In this document: positions 15,755 through 24,213 of the stretch, piece by piece
How positions within the stretch are numbered: the stretch's first letter is position 1
Layout: each line of letters begins with the position of its first letter
Source of the DNA: JBGSKY01 sp041740995
GTDB lineage: Bacteria > Planctomycetota > Planctomycetia > Pirellulales > Pirellulaceae
Length of the DNA: 64,000 nt
Assembly (NCBI GenBank): GCA_041740995.1
Contig: JBGSKY010000177.1
Span: forward strand, 1 to 64,000
Direction of reading: 5' to 3'
Notes under the pieces: model-generated
Seen by the model: the letters and a program-made list of their open reading frames with translations, nothing else
What the model was told of the DNA's origin: nothing
Database searches by the model: none
Translations under genes and position numbers: made by a program

Positions 15755-17815
15755 ATGCTCGTATCACTGGAATGGCTCGCGGAACTTGTCGAGCTGAACA
15801 TATCGCCGGAGGAACTAGCTGACCGGTTCGCACTCTCTGGGCTCAATCACGAATCGACAACCACGGTCGGCAGTGATACGGTGCTCGATTTGGAAGTCAC
15901 CAGCAATCGTGGCGACCTGCTCGGGCACATCGGTATTGCTCGCGAAGCAGCCGTACTGCTGGGCAATCCACTGAAGCTGCCGGCGCTCAAAATGGATTTG
16001 GCGAAACTGACCGCAGCGAACACAACGGATTCGTTGCAAGTCACCAATGAGATGCCCGATGGATGTCAGCGTTACACGGCTCGCGTCGTCCGAGGCATCC
16101 GCGTTGGACCGTCACCGGAATGGTTAGTTAATCGCCTCAAATCGGTCAATGTTGCCAGCGTCAACAATGTCGTGGATGCAACAAACTACGTCATGATGGA
16201 ATGCGGCCAGCCTCTACACGCATTTGACCTCGCGAAGATCAACGGCGGCAAGATTGTGGTCCGTGCTGGGGCGGCCAAAGAACAATTCACGGCGATCGAT
16301 CATAAAGTTTACGAGCTCGACCCGCACACCGTCGTCATCGCTGATTCCAGTGGGCCGCTTGCGATTGCTGGCATCATGGGCGGTGCCGATTCGGAGATCA
16401 CCGCCGCCACGACTGACGTCGTGATTGAAGCCGCGTTGTTCACGCCGCTCTTTGTTCGCCGGACTGCTCGGCGTTTGAAACTGCATTCGCCTTCGTCTTA
16501 CCGATTCGAACGTCGAGTTGATCCATTGAACGTTGATTGGGCAGCGGCCCGATGCTGCGAGTTGATCGCCGAAATCGCAGGCGGCAAGATTTCAGACGGA
16601 CGATTTGAAAGCGAACCGGTGAAGCACGTAAACGCCGAAGTCACGCTGCGTCACAGCCAAGTCGAGCGGGTTTTAGGTGCAGCCATTCCAGCTGATCGAT
16701 TCGTGTCGATTCTGACAGCTCTGGGCTGCGAACCGATCGCAAGCCCTTCGAAAGCAAGCGGCGGTGACGCGACGACGTTTGTGATCCCAAGCTTCCGCGG
16801 CGACTTACCGCGCGAGATCGATTTGATCGAAGAAATCGTGCGGATCGATGGCTACGATAATATCAGCGAACATGCCATCGTGCCGACTTTCGTTTCGCAG
16901 AAACGCGACAAAGACGTGTTGCTTGATCGCGTTCGAACAGTGCTTGTCGGTTGCGGATATTGCGAAGTCCTGACGCCATCGTGCGTTCGCGAAAATCTTG
17001 CTGACCTGATGTCGCCATGGGGCGAGCGACCGACGCTGCGAACGATGATGCCGATGCTCGAAGGCGCGTCGATCTTGCGACAAAGCTTGCTGCCGTCGCT
17101 GCTAGCAACGCGGCTGACCAATCAGAGCCTGCATAACGAGCCAGCCAATTTGTTCGAAATCGCCGCGATCTATTTGGCGAATGCTGAATCTTCCGAAGTG
17201 GTTGAACCGCCAGTCATCGGGTTCGTAACTTCCGACGATTATCGCATGGCTCGTGGCATGGTCGAGGAGATCATTTATCGCTGCAATCGGGACGCAGTTT
17301 GCAAATGGGAAGCGTGGGATAATGCGGCGACTGAACCGGGGACTGGAATGCAACTATCGCTCGGCGGTCAGCCATTGGGCTGGTTTGGAGCGATCGCGAC
17401 GAAAGTCAAATCGAAGCTGAAGCTGCAAGGAAATCTCGTCGGTGGTGAGCTGAATGTTGCAGTGCTGATGGCCAGTCTGCAAGTGTTGCCAACTCTAAAG
17501 CCGATCAACACCAACCCCGCCATCGAACGCGACTTCAATTTTGTCGTGCCCGAGCCACTTGCTTGGAATGAGCTGGAACAAGTCGTCCGCGAAATCAACG
17601 AACCGCTGCTACAGGACGTTCGCTATAAAGAGACTTATCGTGACGCCAAACGCGATGGAGCCGACAAGAAACGGGTGCTGATATCGGTGTTGATGCAAGC
17701 CGAGTCACAGACGCTGACCAGCGAAGCCGCCGACAGCATTTCGACACGGATTGTGCAAGCGGTCGAACGCAAAGTCGGCGGGCGGTTGCTGGGCGAATCG
17801 GATGGAGCGTCATGA
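15755..17815 (+). CDS. pheT: Phenylalanine--tRNA ligase beta subunit, lacking the tRNA-binding (EMAP) domain
   Basis: 686 residues, about 100 fewer than the usual bacterial ~790-800. The N-terminus (MLVSLEWLAELVELNISPEE...FALSGLNHES) passes almost directly into VLDLEVTSNRGDLLGHIGIA (about residues 45-65), so the OB-fold/EMAP tRNA-bind insertion normally found between these two segments is missing. The B3/B4 region with its editing site (VNNVVDATNYVMMECGQPLH, HAFDLAKINGG), B5 (FRGDLPREIDLIEEIVRIDG), the catalytic-like B6/B7 core and the C-terminal FDX-ACB anticodon-binding domain (ERDFNFVVPEPLAWNELEQV) are all present. No frameshift is visible; the deletion is clean. It overlaps the next gene by four bases (ATGA). 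Confidence 0.95.
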   Translation: MLVSLEWLAELVELNISPEELADRFALSGLNHESTTTVGSDTVLDLEVTSNRGDLLGHIGIAREAAVLLGNPLKLPALKMDLAKLTAANTTDSLQVTNEMPDGCQRYTARVVRGIRVGPSPEWLVNRLKSVNVASVNNVVDATNYVMMECGQPLHAFDLAKINGGKIVVRAGAAKEQFTAIDHKVYELDPHTVVIADSSGPLAIAGIMGGADSEITAATTDVVIEAALFTPLFVRRTARRLKLHSPSSYRFERRVDPLNVDWAAARCCELIAEIAGGKISDGRFESEPVKHVNAEVTLRHSQVERVLGAAIPADRFVSILTALGCEPIASPSKASGGDATTFVIPSFRGDLPREIDLIEEIVRIDGYDNISEHAIVPTFVSQKRDKDVLLDRVRTVLVGCGYCEVLTPSCVRENLADLMSPWGERPTLRTMMPMLEGASILRQSLLPSLLATRLTNQSLHNEPANLFEIAAIYLANAESSEVVEPPVIGFVTSDDYRMARGMVEEIIYRCNRDAVCKWEAWDNAATEPGTGMQLSLGGQPLGWFGAIATKVKSKLKLQGNLVGGELNVAVLMASLQVLPTLKPINTNPAIERDFNFVVPEPLAWNELEQVVREINEPLLQDVRYKETYRDAKRDGADKKRVLISVLMQAESQTLTSEAADSISTRIVQAVERKVGGRLLGESDGAS

Positions 17816-18942
17816 GCCTCGACGTTGTCGAACTTGCCGAGCAATTGATTCGATTTCCGTCGGTCACTACGACATCCAACGTCGCGATCACCGAGTTCGT
17901 CGCTTCACTTTTGCTGCAACACGGCTTCGAAGTCGAACGTGTTGGATACGTTGATTCCAACGGCGTCGACAAACTGAATTTAGTCGCTCGTCGCGGCGAG
18001 GGCATTGGCGGCATCGCTTACTCAGCACATACCGACGTTGTCCCGGTCGATGATTGGATGCCGACTGCCTCGGCCGCTTTCCAACCCAAACGCGACGGCG
18101 ATCGGCTTTACGGTCGCGGATCGTGTGACATGAAAGGTTCGCTAGCCGCCGCTTTGACGGCCATGTCGCGTGTCCAACCGCAACTTGGGTGCAGTCCGTT
18201 GTACTTTCTCGTCAGCGCCGACGAAGAGATTGGAATGGTCGGAGCAAAGATCATCGCCCGTCAGTCGACAATTTTTCGCCAAATGGTCGAATCGGGCGTC
18301 GTCGCTATCGTGGGCGAGCCGACTGGTTTGCAAGTCATCCACGCTCACAAAGGAACGCTGGTACTTACGTTGCGAGCCATCGGTCAGAGCAGCCATTCAA
18401 GCGGTGAATCGGGTTTGAACGCCAACGATTTACTTTTCCCAGCGCTTGCCGAACTAGAGCGCTTACGAACACAAACGCTGTGCGACATCGCACTTCACAA
18501 TCCGATGTTTGATCCGCCGCATCTCTCGTGGAACTGGATCATTCGCAACGAGCCTTATGCGTCGAACATCAAAACGAGTCTGGCCGAGCTACGAATCTTT
18601 GTCCGACCGATGCCGGACGTTGATCACCACGGCATCGTTGACGCGATCGCGGCTTTGGCTCAGCGAGCTGGTTTGGTGCTGGAGGTCAGCGAAGGGACGC
18701 AACCAATGTGCGGCCCGCGCGACTCCGAGCTTGTCCGCCGAATGTTGGCTTTGACTGGCAATTCCGAACCTCAAACTGCCTGTTATGCAACCGACGGAGG
18801 AGTCCTTCAAGAGTTGGCGTCGATCGTCGTCTGCGGCCCCGGCAACATCGCTCAAGCGCACACCAAAGACGAATGGATCTCAATAGAGCAACTGCACCAC
18901 GCTGTTGACGTCTACAAAGGATTTTTCAGGACGATTCTTTAG
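17812..18942 (+). CDS. M20-family metallopeptidase (ArgE/DapE/carboxypeptidase-like)
   Basis: 376 residues of the zinc-dependent M20 amidohydrolase family. Metal ligands and catalytic residues are in place: SAHTDVVP (H73, D75), YGRGSCDMKG (bridging D106), DEEIG (E138, E139), GEPTG, HAHKG, and AQAHTKDEW (H350). The dimerisation lid starts near HKGTLVLTLRAIGQSSHSS. The family includes acetylornithine deacetylase, succinyl-diaminopimelate desuccinylase and aminoacylases; the substrate is not decidable from sequence. Its ATG overlaps the pheT stop, so it is the last gene of the rpmI-pheST transcript. Its last four bases overlap the convergent gene's end. Confidence 0.92.
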   Translation: MSLDVVELAEQLIRFPSVTTTSNVAITEFVASLLLQHGFEVERVGYVDSNGVDKLNLVARRGEGIGGIAYSAHTDVVPVDDWMPTASAAFQPKRDGDRLYGRGSCDMKGSLAAALTAMSRVQPQLGCSPLYFLVSADEEIGMVGAKIIARQSTIFRQMVESGVVAIVGEPTGLQVIHAHKGTLVLTLRAIGQSSHSSGESGLNANDLLFPALAELERLRTQTLCDIALHNPMFDPPHLSWNWIIRNEPYASNIKTSLAELRIFVRPMPDVDHHGIVDAIAALAQRAGLVLEVSEGTQPMCGPRDSELVRRMLALTGNSEPQTACYATDGGVLQELASIVVCGPGNIAQAHTKDEWISIEQLHHAVDVYKGFFRTIL

Positions 18943-20432
18943 CGTTGTAGCGATTCGTTGGTAGCGATTTTGGTTTGATGTTCAGTGGCGATCGCTGATT
19001 CAAGTTGCGAGACCGTTGAATAGGCGTTGGAAAGCATCGACTTCAAATTTGATAGACCGATGGCGACCAAACCACGAAGGGCTGTAGTGAACGGAGTGGA
19101 GGGAGGTTCCGAACGGCTTACTTCGGCAGCAGAGCGTTGGCTGATCGATCGGACAACTTTGCTTTCCGTATCCGTCTGAAAAGAAGCAACGTTCGTCGAT
19201 TCGTCCGTCAGCGTCGAATTGGCAAGGCGGTTGACGCTGGCAAAATCACGGTGCTTCCAAAGGTATCGCGAATCTAACCGAAGGGCCGCTAGACCGACCG
19301 GTTGCAGATCGATGGCGGGCAAAATCGATGGACCAAATGTTTGGCGTAAGCTCTCGGTTTCGTCTAGCTTGGAAGGCGTAGACGCGATCGGCGGCATGAG
19401 GTTAGCGATTGCTGAATCGTCGTTTTGTACTGGTTGCGTGACAATCGTATAGTCGATCGGCAGGCGGCGGACAACAAAAGTTGAGTTTGATGGAAGTGTC
19501 GGCAACGGTTTGACGACTAGCGGTAACGGCGTCTCGGTCACGACACGATTTTCTGAGGGAAGCGAGCAAGCCAACTCGCTTTCCCTAACACACGCTTCGT
19601 ATTCGTCCGCCGGGACTTCAGCTACGAAATCAGTTTCCGAATCGAGTGCGGCATTCGCCCGATGCTGATGATGCATCCGTTGAATCCAAAGCCGATCATT
19701 GAAACTCAAATCATAGGGCTTATACTCTTCCAACAATCCGCGGGAGCGAATCGGATCGGTCGCCTGGAGGAGCATCTGCGGCACCTCAAGCGCTAGCCGT
19801 TCGTTGGTTCTCGCGTTTTTTGTTTCGAAACGAACCTGTTCTAAAAAACATTGGTAGTCTTCGACGAGTTTCGTGGTCGTGATCGCTAAAGCATTGGCTT
19901 CATCGAATCGTTTCGCGACTAATCCCGCGCACCAACTTCGAAACTTCGCCGCAATGTTTACTTCGTTTTGGTGCGAGGCCGCAAATGGCGGTTTAAACAC
20001 GAACGAGTAGCTGCGGATTGTAAACTGCGTTGGAACGTCGGTCGGTACAGTTAATGCTGGCGGTCGAACGGCATTGCTCAGTAAGCTTCGCTCGGCGTTC
20101 TCGCTTAAGCTGCGTTCGCCCATCAACTCCGCTGTTTGGTAAAATCGTTCTTGTCGCTCAGTTATGGTGCTTGGAAACGATATTACATCCCAATTTCGCG
20201 TTGCGTTGGCCAGCCTTGCCTGTTCAACTCGTTCGAGCAAGTCGGCATAGCTAACGTTAAACTGCTCGGCCTTTTTAATTGCATTGTCCAAAATCGTCAG
20301 CAACGGCTGCGGTTTCGGCGATTGAGCTTTGACCGCGATTGGGAAAGGGGATTTCGACATCGCGAAACCGGCTTGACTCTCGGTCGCATAGGTCGCAAGA
20401 CCCAATGCCAATGCTAGCACAGTTCGTTTCAT
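18939..20432 (-). CDS. Secreted protein of unknown function
   Basis: 497 residues. A signal peptide is clear (MKRTVLALALGLATYATESQ, cleavage probably at SQA-G). The mature part is hydrophilic with helical stretches (LDNAIKKAEQFNVSYADLLE) up to about residue 200, followed by a Pro-rich, probably disordered linker (TPLPLVVKPLPTLPSNS) and a Ser/Thr-rich C-terminal third. I recognise no domain. GAGG lies about 9 bases before the ATG. The gene is convergent with the M20 peptidase (4-base overlap) and divergent from the HtrA protease gene, 310 bases away. Confidence 0.75.
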   Translation of the reverse strand: MKRTVLALALGLATYATESQAGFAMSKSPFPIAVKAQSPKPQPLLTILDNAIKKAEQFNVSYADLLERVEQARLANATRNWDVISFPSTITERQERFYQTAELMGERSLSENAERSLLSNAVRPPALTVPTDVPTQFTIRSYSFVFKPPFAASHQNEVNIAAKFRSWCAGLVAKRFDEANALAITTTKLVEDYQCFLEQVRFETKNARTNERLALEVPQMLLQATDPIRSRGLLEEYKPYDLSFNDRLWIQRMHHQHRANAALDSETDFVAEVPADEYEACVRESELACSLPSENRVVTETPLPLVVKPLPTLPSNSTFVVRRLPIDYTIVTQPVQNDDSAIANLMPPIASTPSKLDETESLRQTFGPSILPAIDLQPVGLAALRLDSRYLWKHRDFASVNRLANSTLTDESTNVASFQTDTESKVVRSISQRSAAEVSRSEPPSTPFTTALRGLVAIGLSNLKSMLSNAYSTVSQLESAIATEHQTKIATNESLQR

Positions 20433-20742
20433 GTTCTTACCTCGAAAGGTTGTTGAATCGACCGAGCCGGATTGTTTTGGAGCGGCGACGGACTTGCGAT
20501 CGAATCAACAACGACGACAATTCGGATTGGGGAGTTTTAAGGAAGGTTGTCCGCTCAAGCGTGCAACGGACAGATTTGGAGCGACCGTCGCAGCAAGAGC
20601 TGGCTAAAAGAACTTATCGAGCGCTCGGTCCAGATTTCCTAAGCACAATTGTTTCACCAACCGTAAGAATCAACCAAGACCGATTGCCTTACAGCGACAT
20701 TCCGAGTTGTCGCGGTTGGTTTGATTTTGGTAAGTCTGAACG
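20433..20742. other. Divergent intergenic region upstream of htrA
   Basis: 310 bases between divergent genes. Promoters for both must lie here, but I see no convincing -35/-10 pair on either strand. A purine-rich stretch and an imperfect AACCA...TGGTT inverted repeat occur near 20665-20720. No gene. Confidence 0.5.
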
Positions 20743-21966
20743 ATGAATAAAAAGGTTTTTCCGTTGGAAATGCGCATGAAGAATTTGACAACCGCTTTAT
20801 CGTCAGCTCGCTTGATCCGGTCGGTTCAAACATTGGGGCTGATTGCCATCGGCGTTGCGGTCGGTGTGTGGTTCAGTGCAGGCGAGCGTTCAGCGGTTCT
20901 CGAAGCGCAATCGCCATTAGCTGCCGCACCGATTCGAATCGACGAACCAGCCAACCGCGCGATCATCTTGGGCGAGCCGATTTTTAACCCTGCCGAAGCC
21001 ATCAACATTGCCGTTTACGAAGCGACCAATCGCGGCGTTGTGAATATTTCCACCAAGGCCGTGCGGTCGACCAGCTTGTTTCGCGAGTCTTCAGTTGAAG
21101 GGAGCGGCAGCGGGTCGGTTATCGACTTGCAGGGGCACATTTTGACGAACTATCACGTCATCGAAGCGGCACAGGAAATTAATGTCGTGCTTTCGACGGG
21201 CGATTCTTATCCTGCAGAAAAAATCGGTGAAGACGCGGACAACGATATTGCGGTGCTGCGGATTTCAGCTCCGGTTGAGAATCTTCATCCGATTCCGCTG
21301 GGCGATTCGTCGACGTTGAAAGTTGGACAGCATATTATCGCGATCGGCAACCCGTTTGGATTGGAACGGACAATGAGCGACGGGATCATTAGCAGCCTCA
21401 ATCGTCAAATCACTTCGAAAACGCGACGGCTTATCAAGTCGATCATCCAAATTGATGCCGCACTTAACCAAGGAAACTCCGGCGGTCCGCTGCTCAATTC
21501 TGCCGGTGAGATTATCGGCATGAACACCGCAATTGCGACCAGTACCGGTGACAATGCGGGCATTGGATTTGCAATCCCTGTGAACACCATAGGTCGGGTG
21601 GTCCCGCAGTTAATCGCCAACGGTCGGGTGGTTCGACCAACGATTGGCATTACACGTGTTTTTGAGGCGGAAGATGGCTTGTTGATCGTTTCGGTTACTC
21701 CAAGCGGTCCGGCGGACAAGGCTGGCTTGCAAGGTTTCAAAGTCATTCGACGACGGGTTCGGAGAGGTCTGTTCGAATTCGATACCGAACAGATTGACCA
21801 GAAGAGCGCCGATTTGATCGTCGGCATCAACGGTGCGAAAGTTAAATCGGCTGACGATTTGCTCAGCACGATTGAGTCGAAACGAGCTGGCGACAAAGTC
21901 ACGTTGCGGGTCGTCCGCGACGGCGAGCCTCGCGACGTGGTGGTAACGTTGGGATCGGACGAGTAA
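20743..21966 (+). CDS. Trypsin-like serine protease with PDZ domain (HtrA/DegP family)
   Basis: 407 residues. A single N-terminal membrane anchor (about 27-44, TLGLIAIGVAVGVWF) places the protease in the periplasm-like space. The S1C catalytic triad is H138 (TNYHVIEA), D168 (DNDIAVLRI) and S246 (NQGNSGGPLLN). GSGSVIDLQGHILTNYHVI is the usual strand leading to the His. One C-terminal PDZ domain spans about 300-400 (PTIGITRVFEAEDGLLIVSV, LIVGINGAKVKSADDLLSTI), making this a DegS/HtrA-like single-PDZ form. It should degrade or sense misfolded exported proteins. Alternative ATGs at 20770 and 20776 would shorten the N-terminus by 9 or 11 residues without affecting the anchor. Confidence 0.93.
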   Translation: MNKKVFPLEMRMKNLTTALSSARLIRSVQTLGLIAIGVAVGVWFSAGERSAVLEAQSPLAAAPIRIDEPANRAIILGEPIFNPAEAINIAVYEATNRGVVNISTKAVRSTSLFRESSVEGSGSGSVIDLQGHILTNYHVIEAAQEINVVLSTGDSYPAEKIGEDADNDIAVLRISAPVENLHPIPLGDSSTLKVGQHIIAIGNPFGLERTMSDGIISSLNRQITSKTRRLIKSIIQIDAALNQGNSGGPLLNSAGEIIGMNTAIATSTGDNAGIGFAIPVNTIGRVVPQLIANGRVVRPTIGITRVFEAEDGLLIVSVTPSGPADKAGLQGFKVIRRRVRRGLFEFDTEQIDQKSADLIVGINGAKVKSADDLLSTIESKRAGDKVTLRVVRDGEPRDVVVTLGSDE

Positions 21967-22021
21967 CCCTGCGGCTCCTGACGAAACGTGCTTGCTCAGT
22001 CAAGTCAGTCGAATCGTCACA

Positions 22022-23110
22022 CTACAAGATCAGCATGCAATCGCCGTAAGAATAGAAGCGGTATTCTTGCTCGACTGCTTCGTTGTACGCTTGCAGGATC
22101 AGCTCGCGCGACGCGAATGCACTGACTAGCACCAAAAGCGAGCTTTTCGGCAAATGAAAATTCGTCAGCATTAGGTCGGTCGCCTGAAATTCGAAGCCCG
22201 GTCGAATGAACAGGTCGGTGTTTCCGGCCCACGCTTGAAGCTGGCCGTTATTATTGCGAGCGGCACTTTCAAGCGTTCGGACGCTGGTTGTTCCGACCGC
22301 CAGCACTCGGCCACCTTCGCTGCGAATGTTTTGCAGCCGTCGCGCGACAGGTTCGGACAGCTCACACCATTCGGAGTGCATTTGGTGCTGGCCCAAGACC
22401 TCCGTCGCAATCGGTCTAAACGTGCCGACTCCAACGTGCAGTGTCGTTGTCACAAACGCTGCGCCGGCCCCGCGAACCGCCGTGATCAGCTCTGGCGTGA
22501 AATGTAGTCCTGCCGTTGGAGCGGCAACCGAACCGGGGCGACGGGCGTAAACCGTCTGGTAACGTTCGATATCTTCGGCGCTCATTTGACCGTCACGGAT
22601 ATAGGGCGGCAAAGGGACGCGGCCGCATTGCTCCATGACCGTTGTCCAGTTCGTTTCGGGCTCGCATCGAAACGTCGCGTGGCCGTTGGATTGCTGGGAA
22701 AGCAACGTTAACTTTTGCGGCTCGCGGCCTTCAAGGTCTTGCAGCGTCACGGTTTCGCCGATCTCCATTCGACCGCGTGTTTTGCACAGCAGGTCGGCAA
22801 GCCCGGAGGTATCATCGCTACGCAAAAACAGCCCCTCCCAGCGTCCGCGAGTCTGAGTCCGATAACCTATCAATCGAGCGGGAAGCACCTTGGAATCGTT
22901 CACCACCACCGCGTCGCCAGCGGCGAGGAATTGCGGCAGGTCGCGGACTTGAAAATGCTCGATTTTTCCCGTTTTTCGGTGGACAACCATCATCCGCGAC
23001 GCCGTTCTCTGCGTTACAGGACGCTGGGCAATCAGCTCTTTGGGGAGCGTGTAATCGTAGCTATCGAGTTTCTGATCGGCGGAATTTTCAGCCGAATTGG
23101 TGCTGTTCAT
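22022..23110 (-). CDS. queA: S-adenosylmethionine:tRNA ribosyltransferase-isomerase QueA
   Basis: 362 residues from ATG 23110 (the frame continues to a TTG at 23158, less likely). The queA signature is complete: YDYTLPKELIAQRPVTQRTA, DLPQFLAAGDAVVVNDSKVL, RLIGYRT, SVAAPTAGLHFTPELI, LHVGVGTFRPI and the C-terminal LMLTNFHLPKSSLLVLVSAF. The enzyme transfers and rearranges the ribosyl group of SAM onto 7-aminomethyl-7-deazaguanine in tRNA to make epoxyqueuosine. No tgt or other queuosine gene is adjacent. It is convergent with htrA and divergent from the acetyltransferase gene. Confidence 0.97.
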   Translation of the reverse strand: MNSTNSAENSADQKLDSYDYTLPKELIAQRPVTQRTASRMMVVHRKTGKIEHFQVRDLPQFLAAGDAVVVNDSKVLPARLIGYRTQTRGRWEGLFLRSDDTSGLADLLCKTRGRMEIGETVTLQDLEGREPQKLTLLSQQSNGHATFRCEPETNWTTVMEQCGRVPLPPYIRDGQMSAEDIERYQTVYARRPGSVAAPTAGLHFTPELITAVRGAGAAFVTTTLHVGVGTFRPIATEVLGQHQMHSEWCELSEPVARRLQNIRSEGGRVLAVGTTSVRTLESAARNNNGQLQAWAGNTDLFIRPGFEFQATDLMLTNFHLPKSSLLVLVSAFASRELILQAYNEAVEQEYRFYSYGDCMLIL

Positions 23111-23261
23111 GGCCGTATTTATTGATCTTAGGCAAAGACTCGCTAAGAGGTCGGTCAATGCAAGTTTCGATCTTGGTTTAAGTCGTCCGCTCTGCTACTT
23201 TACCGCTCGCAACAATGCGGCAAAAAATCAAAAATTGGACGCTAGGTGAAGGAACACAGGG

Positions 23262-23780
23262 ATGCCCAAGGTTGAACAGAGCAAGTCGAACGTTCAGATT
23301 CGTTGGATGATTCGCCGCGATATGCAATCGGTATTGGACATTGAGCAAGCGAGTTTCGAATTCGCTTGGACTGAAGACGATTTTATCCGTTGCCTACGTC
23401 AACGCAACTGCATTGGTATGGTCGCCGAGCGAAACGATCAAGTCGTCGGTTTCATGATTTACGAGCTGCACAAGAATCGGCTGCACGTTTTGAATTTCGC
23501 CGTTCACCAGGATTATCGACGGCTGAAGATTGGTCAGTCGATGGTTGAAAAGCTGATGGCGAAGCTCGCATTTCAACGACGCAATCGAATTTTGCTTGAA
23601 GTTCGCGAGAGCAACTTGGACGCTCAATTATTTTTCCGCAACGTGGGTTTTCGAGCCATCAGCGTGCTGCGCGACTTCTACGAAGACACAACCGAAGATG
23701 CTTATTTAATGCAGCTTCGCTACGTTCCGACAGCCGACGAAATGTCGACTCCCGAGCGTCAACAACGCATGGCCGGCTGA
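23262..23780 (+). CDS. rimI: GNAT acetyltransferase, RimI-like
   Basis: 172 residues with a single GNAT fold. The N-terminal strand and helix (IRWMIRRDMQSVLDIEQASF then EFAWTEDDF), the beta4 strand LHVLNFAVHQDYRRLKIGQS containing the acetyl-CoA pyrophosphate loop, and ILLEVRESNLDAQLFFRNVG correspond closely to RimI-type N-terminal acetyltransferases, which acetylate the alpha-amino group of ribosomal protein S18 and others. The first helix and LEVRESN motif argue for RimI rather than a drug acetyltransferase, but substrate remains inference. GAAGGA lies about 11 bases before ATG 23262. The TGA at 23778 is followed within 20 bases by a family-A repeat cluster. Confidence 0.85.
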   Translation: MPKVEQSKSNVQIRWMIRRDMQSVLDIEQASFEFAWTEDDFIRCLRQRNCIGMVAERNDQVVGFMIYELHKNRLHVLNFAVHQDYRRLKIGQSMVEKLMAKLAFQRRNRILLEVRESNLDAQLFFRNVGFRAISVLRDFYEDTTEDAYLMQLRYVPTADEMSTPERQQRMAG

Positions 23781-23795
23781 GGCAGCGTGTAACAG

Positions 23796-24029
23796 TAGCG
23801 GAAGGGGCGCAAGCCCTCCGGTTCTTCTGATTGCCTCGAGGTTCTGATTGACTCCAAGTTTGCGTGCACCAAGAACCGGACGGCTCGCGCCGTACCGCTA
23901 ACGTTGTGAGCATTTCACAATAGCGGAATGGGCGCAAGCCCTCCGGTTCTCCTGATTGACTCCAAGGTCTGATTGACTCCAAGTTTGCGCGACCCGAGAA
24001 CCGGACGGCTCGCGCCGTACCGCTAACGT
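23796..24029. repeat. Family-A repeat cluster (four copies, alternating orientation)
   Basis: Copies at 23796-23827 (plus), 23871-23903 (minus), 23921-23952 (plus) and 23996-24029 (minus). Plus copies carry GGGC-GCAA-GCCC; minus copies, read on their own strand, carry ACGGC-GCGA-GCCGT. Outer bases CGG/CCG extend both stems. The segments after the plus copies also repeat (TGATTGACTCCAAGTTTGCG), so the unit is a plus copy, a spacer and a minus copy, present twice. Together they fill the space between the acetyltransferase gene and the ppdK promoter. Confidence 0.9.
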
Positions 24030-24066
24030 TGCACGCGATTCTCCGGCCACGCGCAATTCAGACCAA

Positions 24067-24095
24067 TTGACGCGTTTTGTATGCTGCCGTAGACT
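24067..24095 (+). promoter_or_regulatory. Candidate sigma-70 promoter of ppdK
   Basis: TTGACG at 24067-24072, a 17-base spacer, then TAGACT at 24090-24095. The predicted start near 24102 gives a leader of about 110 bases. It lies just after the family-A repeat cluster. Confidence 0.35.
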
Positions 24096-24213
24096 TTTGC
24101 CTCAAAATAGACTGTGGAAATGTAACGATTGCCATCGTACGTTTCGACTAGGCAAAATTATCGCTTTCACTAATCACTCTCCATTTTTGTACGACAGGTT
24201 GCACAGGATCGCT

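Noticed and set aside
24067..24213. 49-residue N-terminal extension of pyruvate phosphate dikinase with paired cysteines
   Set aside because: ATG 24214 has an AGGA site and gives the standard length; the extension overlaps the candidate promoter.
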